NCBI GenBank assembly: GCA_034008185.1
Contig: CM067081.1
Coordinates: forward strand, 8,741,821-8,805,820
Source of the DNA: Gorsachius magnificus
Taxonomy: Eukaryota; Chordata; Aves; Pelecaniformes; Ardeidae
DNA: 64,000 nt
Direction of reading: 5' to 3'
The notes under the pieces were generated by a model. The model ran no database searches. It saw nothing but the letters and a program-made list of their open reading frames with translations, and was not told the DNA's origin. The position numbers and the translations under genes are program-made. Positions 1-13,990 of this stretch are shown piece by piece (the first letter of the stretch is position 1; every line of letters starts with the position of its first letter).

Positions 1-548
1 CAGCACACAGCAAGGCTGGAAAGAAAGCAAAAATGCTTCAGGTTAATTCAGCATTCTAAAAGCCTAGATGAAATTAAAGCTGTGTGACATTTTAGCATAA
101 GAAAGACCATACATTAAAGATGTTATGCAAAAAGCAATTGATAACATGCAGACACACTGAGTTCAACCTTTAGGGTATGGGTTAAGCATGGGGATGGAGG
201 TTGCTGCTGCTTACAGTGATCCAGAAAGAAGTCAGGGAATGAAATATCAAGTTCTCCATCCTAGGTACACAGAGGCGAGCTAACAGCTAGATAGCCCTTA
301 GGAGAGGTCAGATAAGACTGTATCTGACTTAGGCTAAAATTGTAGCTCGGAGAGAAGGGATTGTAGTTTGGAAAGAGGTTTGCATGTGGAGAAATATAAC
401 TGTAAGATAGACATATAGTGATAGTAGTTGCATTTGTAGTTATGGTTGAGATCTCTCAAAGATCGAGGAAAGAGAAAGACAAGGTGACAAATGACAGAAG
501 ATCCTCCACCAAGAAGTCCACCAGTGAAAGGAAAATAAAAATGTGGTG
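1..548. other. No recognised feature
   Basis: AT-rich non-coding sequence. I see no repeat family, exon or RNA gene. The open frames are short and not protein-like. Confidence 0.5.
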
Positions 549-933
549 AGAGCACCAGTCTGACAAGGAGCGGCTGAGGGAGCTTGGCTTGTTCAGCCTA
601 GAGGCTTATTGCCCTCTACAGCTGCCTGACAGGAGGGGGTAGTGAGGTGGGGGTAGGTCTCTTCTCCCTGGTAATGGGCAATAGGATGAGGGGAAATGGC
701 CTCAAATTGTGCCAGGGGAAATCTAGATTGGATAGTAGGAAAAATTTCTTTACTGAAAGAGTGATCAAGCATTGGAACAAGCTGCCCAGAGAAGTGGTGG
801 AGTCCCCATCCCTGGAGGTATTAAAAGATATGTAGACAAGGTGCTTAGAGACATGGTTTAGTGGTGGACAGGTACAGTTGGACTTGATGATCTTAAAGGT
901 CTTTTCCAACCAAACAATTCTATGATTCTATGA
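549..933 (+). mobile_element. CR1 LINE, 5'-truncated 3' end
   Basis: This is the 3' end of a CR1 retrotransposon: the last part of ORF2 followed by the short 3' UTR. It shows the family's CTGCCTGACAGGAGG-type block, the TTGGACTTGATGATCTTAAAGG block and a terminal ATTCTATG octamer repeat. The encoded tail of ORF2 is frameshifted and stopped. About 25 bases are missing near 601, where related copies read through a GAAGAGGAGGCTGAGG-like stretch, so the copy has an internal deletion. It is dead and non-autonomous. Confidence 0.93.
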
Positions 934-3439
934 AGTACAAGTAGAGGCAAATAGCCACAGATGGCCAAGGATGTCAGGATTTCAAGAAGAGAAATGTCAT
1001 GGACTTTGTTGAACATGGCTGACAGTGGGATAAGAAGGAAGAGTATAAAATACTGACTTTGAGCTTTTCCTAAGATGAGGTCACTAGAAATGTTGCTCCC
1101 AGCAGGAGTATGCAGCATGTATCATATAGTTATCTAGAGCACAGAGAAATGTTGCATTTGAACTTTCATTAACGGAGAAACTCCCACATCACCAGGATCT
1201 GGTCCACTAACTTCCAGTTTCTGGTGTCACAGCTGTTCCCTCTGCAAAAACCAAAATAGTGATGCAAAGGATTTATGACTTTCTTAAGGCACAGCTCAGC
1301 TGCAAATAGGAGAAAGGGAGAAACACGTGGGTAAAAACCATGTCAAAACCTCAGAAAGGGTAAAGTGGAGCCAATGGAATGACAATAATTTGGGAATGCA
1401 CAACTACTGTCCCGTGGAAACAGGTCGAACAATTTGATGTGAAAAGCTTGTATCAGCCTTAAACCAGCCATAAGGTATGTAGTCTTGCACTCCTTAAAAA
1501 TAAATTCCTAGCCTTCAAAAATCCTACTGAGGAATCTGCCCTGTCCAAAAGTTCCAGGTCTCTGCATCAACCTCTACACAGAGCCTACGAACGAGGCCAC
1601 ACCACTATCAGCAGCAGCACTGGGCTACCCCAGTAGGATCTGGAGCAAGGTCTTAGGCTGAGCCAGCAACCTCCAGCAGCTAACGTCAGGGCAGAAGGCA
1701 GCCGTCAAGAGAGGAGATTCCCCGCAGTTCAGGTTCCCTTGCTCTTTCTTTTTTTCCTCTTGATTCCTTCTGAATCCTGAACAGCTCATCAGTGCGATTC
1801 TTAGATCCAGAGCCAAAACAATTTGAACGCTCATAACATGCAAGTTATTGAACACTTCTCCCAATAGCTGCATCTTTGCTTACAGTCCCCTTGACTAATG
1901 TAAGCCCTTCCCAATTCAGAACCTATAGGACTGCATATTTTAACAGGGTATTCATCCTGTTTTAAAAAAGTTTGCCTTAACTGTAGCCAGATGTCCACTG
2001 AACTCTGCAAAAAGCTTTTTCCACCGGTGCCACTTGGTTTACTCTTACATCTGTTCCATAGCTCAGGAATTAGTAGAATGTAAAACGTTTTATGAATTCC
2101 CTCCGCTCTCATTCAGTATTAATACACTCAATATGTTTTTGTAAAATCACATGCAGGCGCACACATGCACGCTTTTTCCCATTTCTTTTAATTTATTTGC
2201 ATAACTTAACTCCCAGAGCTAACCTGGAAAATTCACAGAAATTGGAGACAAACCCCATCCACCTATATAAAAGTTCAACCTATTTCTAGTTCTAGAGAGG
2301 ATCATTTCCAAAGGGTGAAATCCGACCTTACTGAAGCTAGTGGCAAAACTCTGAGTGGCTTCATTAAAAGCAAGTTTGGCCTGAAACTACCCCCAGGACT
2401 CTTCCCTCATGCCTTTTATTTATGGTTAAGGCATGCTATACACTTTATATAAACACGTTTGAATTAGTATTCAGGAGTTTAAAGCTCCTTGGACTGCGCT
2501 TAAGCCTATACACACCATAATGGCATCACGTTGGAATTATTAGCATCATGGCTGGTTTTTTTCTAGACGTATTTTTATCTAAGATGGAACTTTCCAACTT
2601 GCTTTCTCCCCTTCAATCCCAGGAAGTAAGCACAGATGTCAAATCTGCCAAATAAATCCCAAATCATCTCAGTCTTTTATTTTTTGGAAATGAGAGAGGG
2701 AAAAATGAGAAACTGTAGTTACCATCTTATTTCCTACCGTGCAAAGCCCAAATTGCTTCATATTGTGCAGAAATAGTAATTTTTTTCACTAAAGTAAACT
2801 CTGACCTGATTCCAATTTTCTCCTTGGTTCTTTGGTGCATGGAAGGGGGGAGAAAACAAGGGCTCAGAGCTGCTTATGTGGTACAGACTTAACAAGAAGG
2901 GTTATGAGAATCAGTGAACAGGAATTTGCAGTTCTGGGTGCTGCTTGTCCATCATTCTCATCTCAGACTGTGCTTGTAGTGCCAACATATATCCACAGAC
3001 AGCAGCGCCTCTGCAAACCTGTGCTTCCAGCTGAACTTGCTACTTTAATGGAAGTCAGTTCCCTCTGCACACTGCTACCCTAGCTGAATCCTTCAAGGGG
3101 ATAATCTAGCTCCTCTCCCCTTGCCACTGCCCTGCTAGCATAGCCCACCAATGTCATTGCATGTTGGCACAGGGTAGGAAAAACATCTGGAGGGAGAATT
3201 GTGCACACATGAGCCAAATTTTTTGCCCTAATGCTGCTTGCCCCTATTAGTTCTCCTGGGGTGGAGAGAGGGAAACGCGTGATTATTTATCTGCCTGGAG
3301 AGATTACATTCCCCATCAGGTGGCCTCGGCAGAGAATTCATTTCCTTCCCACTCAGTCAAGCCTCCATGGAAATATCCCACAGCCAAGATAGACCTTTGG
3401 GTCTAAGGTCCACTCAGTTGCAAAGTTACTGTCCTTTGG
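934..3439. other. No recognised feature
   Basis: Intronic AT-rich sequence. Several open frames of 60-95 codons occur on both strands, but none has protein-like composition together with splice sites that I would defend. Confidence 0.45.
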
Positions 3440-4215
3440 GCCCAGAATCAGAGAGAAAAAAAGGAGTTTGGAAGGGGCATGGAAGGGTCATCTAGCTCAT
3501 TCTTCCACCATAAGCTACACCTACATCTCTCTGGACAGACCTTTGCTTTAGTCCTAACAATCTCCCACATTACAAATTCCACATTGCCCATGCAGTTCAC
3601 TACATAAAGTCCTTCGTGTTGTCCAACCCTCACTGCAATGAAGCTCACTGCTTCCCACCATATATCCCACAGCTACAAAAGACAATTTACCCCTCTGTGT
3701 TACTGCTCCACTTTATATAATTCGAAGACCACTGTCGTGTCACCCTCACACCTTTATTGAACGGCCACCCCGCTGGCCAAGTGGGCCACATCTTTTTGGA
3801 AACACAGTGGCCCAGATGAGGCACGGCACCCAGCTCATGTACACAGGCCAAAGAGAGGAGAAGGTTTACTGAACACATTTTGCAAAGGACACTCCAGTCT
3901 GTACACCCTGGTACAAAGGCTGCTTGTTTTTGCAGCAGTACGACACTGGTGTCTTGTCTTTGGTTTGGGATCCATCACAACCCCCCCAGATCCCTTCCTG
4001 CAGAACTGTTCTCTGGCTGGGTTTCTCCCCTCATCTTGTGTTTGCACTGTTGATTATGGCAAATCAGCTTCGCAGGTATGATTTTTTCACATCATTTCTG
4101 CAGTTTGTGCAAATAATTTTGAATTCAAGCTCTGCCCTCAGATGTGCTCATAGGCCCTCCACAGCTCGTTGTCATCAGCAAATGTAATGGGCAACTACAA
4201 TAATTGCACTGCATT
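3440..4215 (-). mobile_element. Ancient CR1/L3-like LINE fragment
   Basis: On the minus strand this reads as a strongly diverged CR1-clade LINE, covering the end of ORF2 and the 3' region. Landmarks on the plus strand run in the expected order. First comes a TCATCTAG-type 3' motif near 3488. Degenerate TCCAACCCTCACTGCAATG (3620s) corresponds to the 'TCCAACCTAAACCTCC..TGCAATTT' block. Then CTTGTGTTTGCAC, TTTTGAATTC and TCGTTGTCATCAGCAAATG (to about 4184) match the reverse-transcriptase-side blocks of amniote CR1/L3 elements. Divergence is far greater than in the other CR1 copies here, so it predates birds. The family is remembered, not aligned. Confidence 0.6.
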
Positions 4216-7200
4216 GCTTAAATTTCCTTCAAAATCACTGCTAACTCAGAGCCTACAATATTCAGAAAGCAGTAAAAAGCACAGAAAAAAAGAGACCTCT
4301 CATATCACTACCGTCATTTGAATTTCTAACAGCCAGATGAGGATTGATTTCTCAGTTTCTGTCTTCTGCCATGGCAAAGCGCATGGGAGCACGATGGAAG
4401 GTTCTTCTGGTTTAACTGGGGAGCGGGGAACCATTGCTGTCAATGCCAACAGCATCCACACGGTCTCAAGCAGCAGCAACCATCAGCATCTGATAAATAC
4501 AGATTGCTTAAACCTCTCCAATCCATAAGGACTCAGAGGGAGCAGTGAGTAGTCAACGGGGAGGCAACACACCAATGGAGTCATTTTACTGTATCATTTC
4601 TACATATTGCATCCAAAACAGGCAAAGCACAAGCTGTTCAGGTGAACAAAAAGTAAGTACTACAGCTGCCACTACCAGAAATGTTGGCTACACCTCACAT
4701 TTCAGCAGACAACATCCTAGACTGGGTGGTTCACAAAGCAGAAGGTTCCCATCAGAATGAGTTGCTCGAGGTGCTGCGGTGGCGAAGCTGGGTGTCTACG
4801 TTTCTGAAGAGCTGGGAATTGCAGTGTGGGAGCAGATGGGATGGCTCCTACTAGAGCTGGAGAAAAGGCAGGAGGCGCGGACAGGACACAGGGCAGCTGT
4901 GTTGGTGCAGAGATGCAGCCAGAACAGCCACGGTGTCAGGCCAACCACCCAAGCAACCTGCTCTCCTGGCTCAGACACTGGCCACCACCAGCTGTTTGAA
5001 AAAATGGGAAAACATCTGCCAGGATGGCAAATAGGCATTCGCTTTGCAGCCAGAGGGTTTGCTTTTGAAGGTCTGGGGTTTGTGCCTGGACAGTCTATCT
5101 GGACCTACTCACGTGCCAGCTGAGGCTGTCATGCAGTCAGCTTAAGAGCCTTTGGAAGTAGAAAATAAGGACCTGTATTTTTACTGCAAATCAGCAACGC
5201 TCTGAACTTTCAGGTTCATTCAGTAAATAACAGGAAAATCCAGGGAACTACCTCAGGTCTCTTAAACCCCAACCTGTCCGTAACTGAATCTCACTTGAGA
5301 AAACAGGTGATGTTCCTCACTTGAGAAAACAGGTGATGCTTCTTTCCACCTCTCCCACCATCTCAGGGCTGCTTCTGCTGCCCCTTCAGCATCTGGCTTG
5401 AACACAGCACAGCCCCATCGGTGCTGGTCTTACCCCCCCAGCTCCCTCCCTCCACCATGCGAGCAAAGCCCCCACTCCAGGCTGCGACTCAAGCAGAGCA
5501 TTGTACTTCTTCCTGGAGTCAAGGTTTGCAACCCAGCACCCTTCCAATCTCATTTCAGGCAAGTGTAAATATAGGCTTTAACCATTGTATTAAATGTTTG
5601 CTTCAACAATGTCCAGAGTTTATAAGCAAATTTTTTCTTGGAGCTACACTTCTGAAACTGGGACATGCTGGAAAAAAATCAAAAAAGGGCAGCAACAAAA
5701 ATGTTTAAAAATCTCATATTATGATGAGGCACAAAATTATTTTTATTTCACCAAAGCAAGAGATACGGGCTAAAACATTCGAATACTTCAGATTTCTGTA
5801 CTCACTAGAGTAGGAAGAAATTTGCAAACAACTCAGGTACCTTGCTGAACAAAGCACAGAAATGGGTCAGGGCAGGTCAAATAGCTAAACCCAGCTTTTC
5901 AGGCCAAACTGATCTGAATTCAAACCAATGATGTCCAATTCTGTAATTTACAGCTTAGTAGCATCTCCCTCTGGAATGTCAAAACAGCAACTCAATGCAT
6001 AGTCCAGTGCTTTCACATTTCCCTAATGGAGCTATTCACACGTTGAACAAAGCCTGAAAAGAGGCAGGCTAGGGGGAAAAAAAGTATGAATCTCACTAAA
6101 TATTCAGCATTTAAAATGCAGGTCAGAGAACACAATTGTGTGTAATTAGAAAACTAAAATGGGATCCTGCATGTTAATGCACTTGCTCACTGCTTGGGTT
6201 CATTTCAAAGTGTTCCCATTTGATTGTCCTTGGAGACATTTGTGTTTGTATAAAAAATGACAGGAAATGTTTGTTCTGGGTGTATCTGTGTAAATCTGCG
6301 TGCAGCAAAGATGTTATTGCAGCCCTCCACTACAGCACAAGTTCACGAGACAGGAATGGTTGGACACCCAGTGCCGCGTGAACCCTCTCCCCTGGAAAAG
6401 CCCTCACTAACCTGCATCCGTAGCAAAATGCAGTTTCCAGTGCACTGGCTTTTGACTTTTACAACTTTGGAAAACTGTGGCAAGAATTAGAGCAGTGACA
6501 CAGACCTGTGTGTTACAACCTGCCTGGAAGCGATTGGGTTTTCAGTGTCGGGGGGCCAATTCCCAGCTGTATTGCACAGGGATGCTACTGAAGTGCACAG
6601 ATGCAATGATGGTGGACTTTAAAAATACAACTTTACATGCTTTTTTATGGTTGTAAATAATTTTGCTTCTTGAAAGCACTCAGTGTAATACTGAAGGTAG
6701 AAAACCCCAAGTGTGTGAAGCACAGTCCCCGCTGAAGCTCATCAGCTACTCCTGTTGATGCTACTCGAATATATATACTATAATCAAACAAGTTGGATAG
6801 CATTCTTAGACGTAATTTTTTCAGATGTCTCTCTAGAGCTCTTCACTATCTGTTTTTCAAAAGTTGTCATGTAATATAAACCAGTGCTGGGTTTAATAAA
6901 ATTTATGTAATCCAAAATAAGGACGTGTTGTGCTTATATTTCCTTCAATTTATGGCTCTTGTAGAAAAAAACATGGGGCAGAAATCACAGCTGAATTAAA
7001 CACTACAAAATGTATTCCAGAAACAGTTTAGGCTATTTCAGGCCAGGATTGATCTGGAGGGAAGATACTAGGGGGTTACTCCCAGTATCCATGTGAAAGA
7101 CTGTCCTCCTTCCTTGACCACAAAGACATTACATAAAGAACATATATGGGTACAAGGGGAAAAAAAAAATGAAATACTGCCTGGAGGCATACAATATATG

Positions 7201-10200
7201 TCTGTGTTTGCAACTGCCCTGAAAAAATAGCCCAAGAGGAATGGTCTGAAAGCACTTTTCAGACTACTCCTGTTTTCCTCTTGCATGTGGAGTTCAAAAG
7301 TTTCAATGCTAAACTAGTGCACTTGTTCTCACATTTTCCACACAGAGATCTCCTTTCCTTCACAGAGACCTCTCCTGGCTGCAAGATACTTCCTTGTATT
7401 TGCACGATGAAGGAAGGGATGGAGGGCTGGAATCCCAGTGCTGGGGTACTCAAGGAATTGAACTGGAATCAGAAGAGATTGATCGGTGTAGATGCTTGTT
7501 ATTTCAGCTGAATGAAATGCAACTATAGCAAGCGGCAGCACACACACACAAAAACTAAGCTTGTTAGCACCGAATGTAAGATGTAAATCATACTTCTAAA
7601 GAAACATTCAAACCCATTTTAAAGAATTATTCACAGGTATAGACAGAAAAAAATTAAATAAATCACAACAACATAATGGGGTGAAGATCAGGAGGAAGAT
7701 CCTCTTCTGTTCTTCATGACTATCTCAGTGTCAAGAGCAAATGCAAGACCTGGACATGGACGTAGGATTGTCCTGTTCTGGGTAACAGCCACTTCTAAGA
7801 TGGCCAGTACATGGACCATGAAAGTCTTACTTTGTGTTGCTTCAGCCTGGAAAATGCTAGACTTAAGTGGTTGCTTACTGAAATAACTGAATCTCCAGTT
7901 CAATGCAGATGGTCAGCAGTGACGGGTGGCTCATTCCCCTCAGTGTGACCCAGATCCATGGGACAGTCCCAAGGAGTCCACCTGCGTTCCATTGCTCACC
8001 AGCGTCCTTCCCATGACTGGAACATTGTAGAATCAGCCAGAGGGACCTTTCTTGAGTTTCAATGTCAGAAGACAACTTGTCCTAGACAAGGTCTGTTGCA
8101 GCTGAAGGCTTTCCCATGAGGGACATTCCCTCCCCACACAGACTGAGCTCACTCAAGACCAGTCTCAATATAACACCCACCTCCAGCAGCTGGTGAAGGC
8201 ACAACTCTCCATCCCATCTTCTTCCCCTCATTCTTTCTTGTGTTCATCAACAAACCCCATACCTGTTTGAGGAGCCAGCTGGGACACTCCAAGGGAAATC
8301 CCAAGCAGATTAGCCTAGCTTCTTCCTAGGAAGGACTAGTAAAGCTGGGGCATCTCTCCAGGCACCCTCACCTGAAAAGCACACAGTGCTCTTCAGAGAA
8401 GCAGACCCAAACCTGGGAAAAATGTTAACCACCTCATTCAAGTCAAACCTTATCCAAAGGTACTGGCCCAAACAAAACCAGACTCTGCTTTTAAATCCCT
8501 CCTCTCCTAAACAAGGAAGGATTTTATTTGGCTTACAGAGGCCTGCATGCTTACATTCTGTCTAGGTGAGAGCCATTCCCCTGCCTGCCCTCAGCGATGT
8601 ACGGCTGCAGCTCAGGACAGATTTCGCTCACCAGCAGCACAGCAGGAATTTGAGGGCTGCATTTTTCTTTTCTGAAGTGGAAACAAAAGCTACCACGCAT
8701 TTCTTCTCCTTTGAACCTTGCAGACAAACTGACCAAAAAAATCTCATTACTTGGGACATATTTTACCTCCTGCAAAGGGTGAAACAGGCCAAGTGCAGAG
8801 ATAGTTAAAAAAAAAGCACACCCAGCCAACCCCCCCATCCCTGCAAACTCACTCAAGCCTAAAGCATTACCAGAGATCTCCCACTGTGGGGAGCTACAGA
8901 CCACTGCGCCCTCGACACACCCAGAGAGAACTAAAATTAAAGGACTTTAATACAGCAGGTAGGAGCTGGATATCAGGGTTTCTTCCTGAAGATGTGTAAC
9001 AAATGCTGCCACAGAGAGTCAAAGAGATGGGTACCCCCATACCAGAGCCAAGCTGGTCCCTTGAGCAAAGGGAGGTCCACTGTTGCATGTCCCCCTCGAA
9101 GCAGCAGGTAGCTGATGCCCCGGAGGAATGTGAGCTTTTCCCTTCTTCAGAAATGCTCCTGGCTAATTGTGTGCTGCTCCTGATAGAGGAATTCCCTCCC
9201 CAATCCCCAGCAGGAGATCGGTTTAGGCATGTGCACAGACGGACAGCCTGCTACGCCAGCCAAAACAGGCTTTTTTAAATCCTTCATATTGACATCAGGT
9301 CGTGAGCTGCTGTCTAAGAAAAAAAAAATCTGTTTGTTTTAAACTACTGCCTTAGTGGAAAAACTCATAGCTGTAAACAGCTGGCTGTTTCACCTAGTAG
9401 AGAACAATGGGAAAAATTAAATAACTGTTAGATGAACACTTGGAATGACGTGAGGCAAAGGCGGACAAGGATTTCAACATGAGCTGAATGCACAACAGAG
9501 AGCTGAAATCAGATATGAGCTTTTGGGTGCCCACAAAAAGCCTTCACAGAAACGAGTGATGGTGCAACACAGAAAGCCATGGAGGAGTGGCAGCAAGTCA
9601 GCCATAAGCAGAAGAGATGTTGCTCCTTGAGATAGCTCCGGGGCTGACTTGTATTTGAAGCCTTAGTTCCAACACCCACTCACCTACATGACTGTAGGGT
9701 GCACCGAGACACCGACCTCTCAAAAGGTCAAATTCACAATAAGCAGCAGAGTGAAGAAAGCACAAGAAACAGCCTGTTTCTCAAATTCCAGGTGGGACAA
9801 ATCCAGCCCCATCAGCAGTGGAGCAGGGTCTGATGGTGCCAAATTCAGCCCTGCTTGGTGTCAGACTTCTGCTGCTGGGCTGAATCTGATCCAAGCAGTT
9901 CAAAGACGGTTGTTTTGGTTCTTCCCACACACCTCCAAACTGCTACTATTTTTCCACCTTTTAGTCTACTCATAAAAAAAATAAAGACCTAGTACAAAGA
10001 ACATAGGGCAGGTAAACGAAAGTTGTTCCATCTGAAACTGCTAATGAGAGAGGCTTCCCCTTCTGGCAGGGAGGTTGAATCAAGTTCACTCACAAGGCTG
10101 TTTAAATTCAAGTTGGTTTGTTTAGATTCAGAGTAGAGGCCACGAGGTGTTCAAAAAGCATTCACAGATCCAACAGCCAAGGCATTATGATCCCCATAGC

Positions 10201-11830
10201 TTACCAGATTGGATAAGCGAGTGCTTTGCTGCAGAAGTTAATATAAAATCCTTCTTTCCTGTATTTTCACTGTATCTGCTGTATTTTCACCCACATACCC
10301 AGTGGGTAATTTGTTAAAAACTCAAGACCTGATGATTCAGCAGAAGCATTGGTGATACACAATACACATAAAATGAGGCTAAATTTATATCAGTTCCTTC
10401 CTTCCATCTGCCCTATGGCCTCTGTGTCCATCACCTACTCTCTCTGCATCTGATTTTGGTAGATTATCTGGAAGCGTTGACTTTTTGTACTTTCAGGAGG
10501 TTCAGTTTATACAAGTGAGAGAAACATGACCAAACAACAAAACTACATTTAAATGTTTGCTCATTACTTCAGAAAGGGTGAGCACCTTAGAGCAAAGAGG
10601 TTTATTTTAAATACCTTAAGAGTTTGGTGAACCACAGCACTGCAGCATCACACCAGCTCAAAGCCTCTCTCACCCACTGCGGGAATGGCTTAGAGCTTTA
10701 TTGAGTACATATAGCCTAAAATAGGATAACTGCATTCCTGGCAATAGCTGAGGAGCTAAGTAAACAGTCTTAGGGAAAAGTCGATGAAAGGAGACAACAA
10801 ACACCCAATTTAAATCTCTGGGCAGTGCTGTCCGTGTTTATGCCATGCTGCAGCAATTCCTTTTTTTGCTCTTTTCCTATTGCTTCCTCCACAGCTTCCC
10901 TGGCTATATTAGGATCCCAGAAGATGCAATAGGTATTTATCTGTAGGGTGGCCCCAAAGTTAGAAAATGCTTGTGTAGAAGTCTGCGCTGACTTCCCATT
11001 AACTTCAGCAGAACTGAAATCACGCTGACACGAGGCCACAATTTACATGTTGCTCTGGTTCTAACCAGTGCAAGGAGTTTTTCTTCCATGACTGTATACA
11101 GGCACATGCACAGCTGCAGAAGTGGATACAGGTAGGAAATCCATCAACTGTGAAACTCTTTAAGAGTTAGAAAAAATGGTTGGCTAAGAGACATTTTTCC
11201 CTCAATGGCAATAGACATTTTAGCAAGATACAGAGCTAGGCTTTAAATGAAAACCAGAATTAGAAGACATTAAAGATACACCACTAGTTCATTTCTTGTT
11301 AAAGGAGTTAAACTTCTGTGTCCTATACATTAGAAACACCCTTTTGTTTTCATATCAAATGTACACGGCCAAAGTGGATGAAAAATAAAGTGACAACAAA
11401 TCACAGGCAATAGAGTGACACTGTGAATCTTCTAGATTTTAAGGTCCCTACAGGAATGGCCTTTCTGGATATCTTGAATGCAACTCCAATATAAATGTAT
11501 CATTTGCAGTGCATATCGAGCATCAGCTTTTTCATCTTCAAAAGGAAACAAACCATGGAACTGGCAGAACATAATCTTCTTATGCCTTGAGGAGAGCACA
11601 CTCAGAGGCAACGAAACAATCCATGGATGCTGTCATAGCAAAATCCCCAAACTAACATGAAGGGAGGGCAGGCAGGTGAGGGGAGTAATTTTCAGACTGG
11701 ACTCAATGCCAAATCTGGCACATACATGACTGTACTGTGCTTGAAGTATGAAATGCCTGCAGCAAGCTCCACATGGCAAATCCAGTGAGATATGTGTGCA
11801 TTTAAACATCCTGGGTCTTCTGAACCCCTT
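4216..11830. other. Intronic DNA without recognised genes
   Basis: Apart from a small tandem duplication at 5290-5338, I recognise no element. A stretch near 10960-11035 (CTTCCCATTAACTTCAGC...) weakly resembles the old palindromic repeat described at 13866-13990, but it is too decayed to call. Confidence 0.4.
5290..5338. repeat. Tandem duplication, 26-bp period, about two copies
   Basis: CTCACTTGAGAAAACAGG followed by TGATG occurs at 5290-5312 and again, identical, at 5316-5338. The perfect identity suggests a recent duplication, possibly polymorphic. Confidence 0.9.
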
Positions 11831-12223
11831 CTTGGGGTTGTTCAGGCTGGAGAAGAGAAGGCTGCAGGGAGACCCGATTGCGGCCTTTCAGTACCTAAAG
11901 GGGGCCTATAGGAAAGATGGGGAAAATCTTTTTAGTAGGGCCAGCTGTGACAGGACAAGGGGTAATGGTTTTAAACTAAAACAGGGTAGGTTTAGACTGG
12001 ATATATGGAGGAAATTCTTTCCAACGAGGGTGGTGAAACACTGGAATGGGTTGCCCAGGGAGGTAGTGGAGGCCCCATCCCTGGGAACATTCAAGGCCAG
12101 GTTGGATGGGGCTCTGAGCAACCTGATCTAGTTAGTGGTGTCCCTGCTCACTGCAGGGGATTGGGCTAGATGACCTCTAGGGGTCCCTTCCAACCCAAAG
12201 CATTCTATGATTCTATGATTCTA
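11831..12223 (+). mobile_element. CR1 LINE, 5'-truncated, ORF2 C-terminus and 3' end
   Basis: A CR1 copy beginning in the C-terminal part of ORF2. It keeps an open frame to a stop near 12131 containing family motifs such as [23 protein letters not shown] and ALSNLI. After the stop come the 3' UTR blocks GTCCCTGCTCACTGCAGG and CCCTTCCAACCCAAAGC, then three ATTCTATG-type units. It belongs to the same subgroup as the copies at 19735, 38233, 56395 and 58639. It is too short to encode a working reverse transcriptase. Confidence 0.95.
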
Positions 12224-13865
12224 GGCTGCAAATAGGAAAAATCAGCTTAAAGTCAGAAAAGATATGGTGACTGAGGAGCACAGGGTAGCGTAAGTTACAC
12301 GAGATCAGGAAAGCCGAGAGAAGTCCAGTCTAGAAGCAGCAAGAGGAATCAGTGTCCTCCCAGAGCCCAGATGCAAAGGGAGAACAAGATAGACATTTTC
12401 AATATATATTTAATTTAAGTCCTAAAGCAGAATTCATACTGAAAATCCTGAAACAAGAAGCCTAAAAGGAGAGAGAAAGGAGGAAATGTCATCCCGTCCA
12501 CAGAAGGCCAAGTTTCAGCCTGAGCGACCCAAGGGTACCACAAAGAAGAGAGTCATGTCTTTGGCAAACCAGCCTTCGGTGGCTGGAGGAGAAGTCAGCT
12601 CCAGTGAGCCAAGACAACACCACTGAAAAGGAAGGGCTTTTGCCCAATACTCTCTAGAAATACATTTTCTTATGATTTTCTTTTGCAGATGTTCAAAGTA
12701 GTACAATCACAACTTATTATTATCTTTATTCTATGAAGATAATGGCCAAACCTCATTCTTACCTTCAAATTTTGTCTGTTAATAAAACAATTTCCCAGTG
12801 ATCTGACAGTTGCAGGGAACCTTTGGGAGCAGCTATTCATTAAACAGAGTGAAGTGACAAATACTCTCTAGATATAAGCTAAACTAGTTTTCTAAAGTTG
12901 GCTTTACACCTTCCTGAAAGCAGCTGATTCAGGGACTGGTGGGACAACAGACAAACTTCTTCATGTCTCTTTAGTGGGTGAAAAACCATTGCCTGCAGGC
13001 AAAGAGCAGGAGTATGAAATCAGCTACTGACCCTGAAAACACTGTCTCATTCCATCATTCAGAAATGAATATGGTTAAACTAAATGTCCTGGGAAGAAAT
13101 AGATAGGTCATTTGAAGGACACAGTGTAAAAAGCATAGTTTGTGTCTTCAGGACTTTGGGTTGGTTTTTGAAATTAATTGCTGGGCATCTTGCAAAAAAA
13201 TCCATTTCTGGTACTGCACATACAACAGAGGCAGTGCATTACTGAGCGTCAAAGCTGGTATGTGCTTCAGAGACCTACGTCTACTCAAGAGTCTTTACTT
13301 CAATCTGAATTACTAATGCATTGCCCTGGGACAAGACAAACATTTCTTTGCCAAATGTGACCGACCTTCACATTCTGATGATTGTAAAATTTAGGTTTTT
13401 AGCAATTTTCATGGTCTTCAAGTGCAAGAATTTTTAATTATTGCATTATCTAGATCAACACTTTAATACATAAATTAAAATTAATTCGTTAAGCTTAGGA
13501 TCTTGCCTAGCAGCATTTCCTGTTCAGTGATTGGGATCAGTGTGGGCTGATCCTTATTGGAATGCCTGAAACCTTTAATTGCATCGCACATGAACACAAT
13601 AGAATTTTATGTTCATGACAGTGACTTCAGGTCTGCTCCCCTTTAATGAAGTAAGTCTTTTAAGTGATCCACAGAGAAAAGGTGAACAGCTTGAATACTT
13701 TGGCCCATACAGCTTGCGGGAGTCCCTTTATTGATCAGCATAAACCCCAACACTTCTGCAACAACTCTCATAGCAAATAAATGTCAGCAACAGTTGGGCT
13801 GGTTTGGAAATAAGCACCTCTCCTCTGGCAACAGTTCAGGGAACCATTTTCCCTTGAAACAGTGG
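12224..13865. other. No recognised feature
   Basis: AT-rich intronic sequence with no repeat family or exon that I can support. Confidence 0.45.
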
Positions 13866-13990
13866 GCCTAGTTCTCATTAAAAGTCTGATTTTGATATCA
13901 TTTATCAGCAATATCTGGAGCAATTCCACTGACATTAATAACATAACAACAGGGTAAAATCAGGCTAAGTGAAAATAGGACTCAGGACCC
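13866..13990. repeat. Ancient palindromic amniote repeat (MITE-like), diverged
   Basis: The sequence carries degenerate arms of a repeat common in turtle and crocodile genomes, whose consensus is roughly palindromic: a CAGATTCTGATCTCATTTAC-like arm, TCTGGAGTAATTCCACTGAC in the middle, and a reverse-complementary arm. Here I see TCTGGAGCAATTCCACTGAC at 13914-13933 and GTAAAATCAGGCTAAGTGA at 13955. The formal family name was not checked. Confidence 0.5.
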
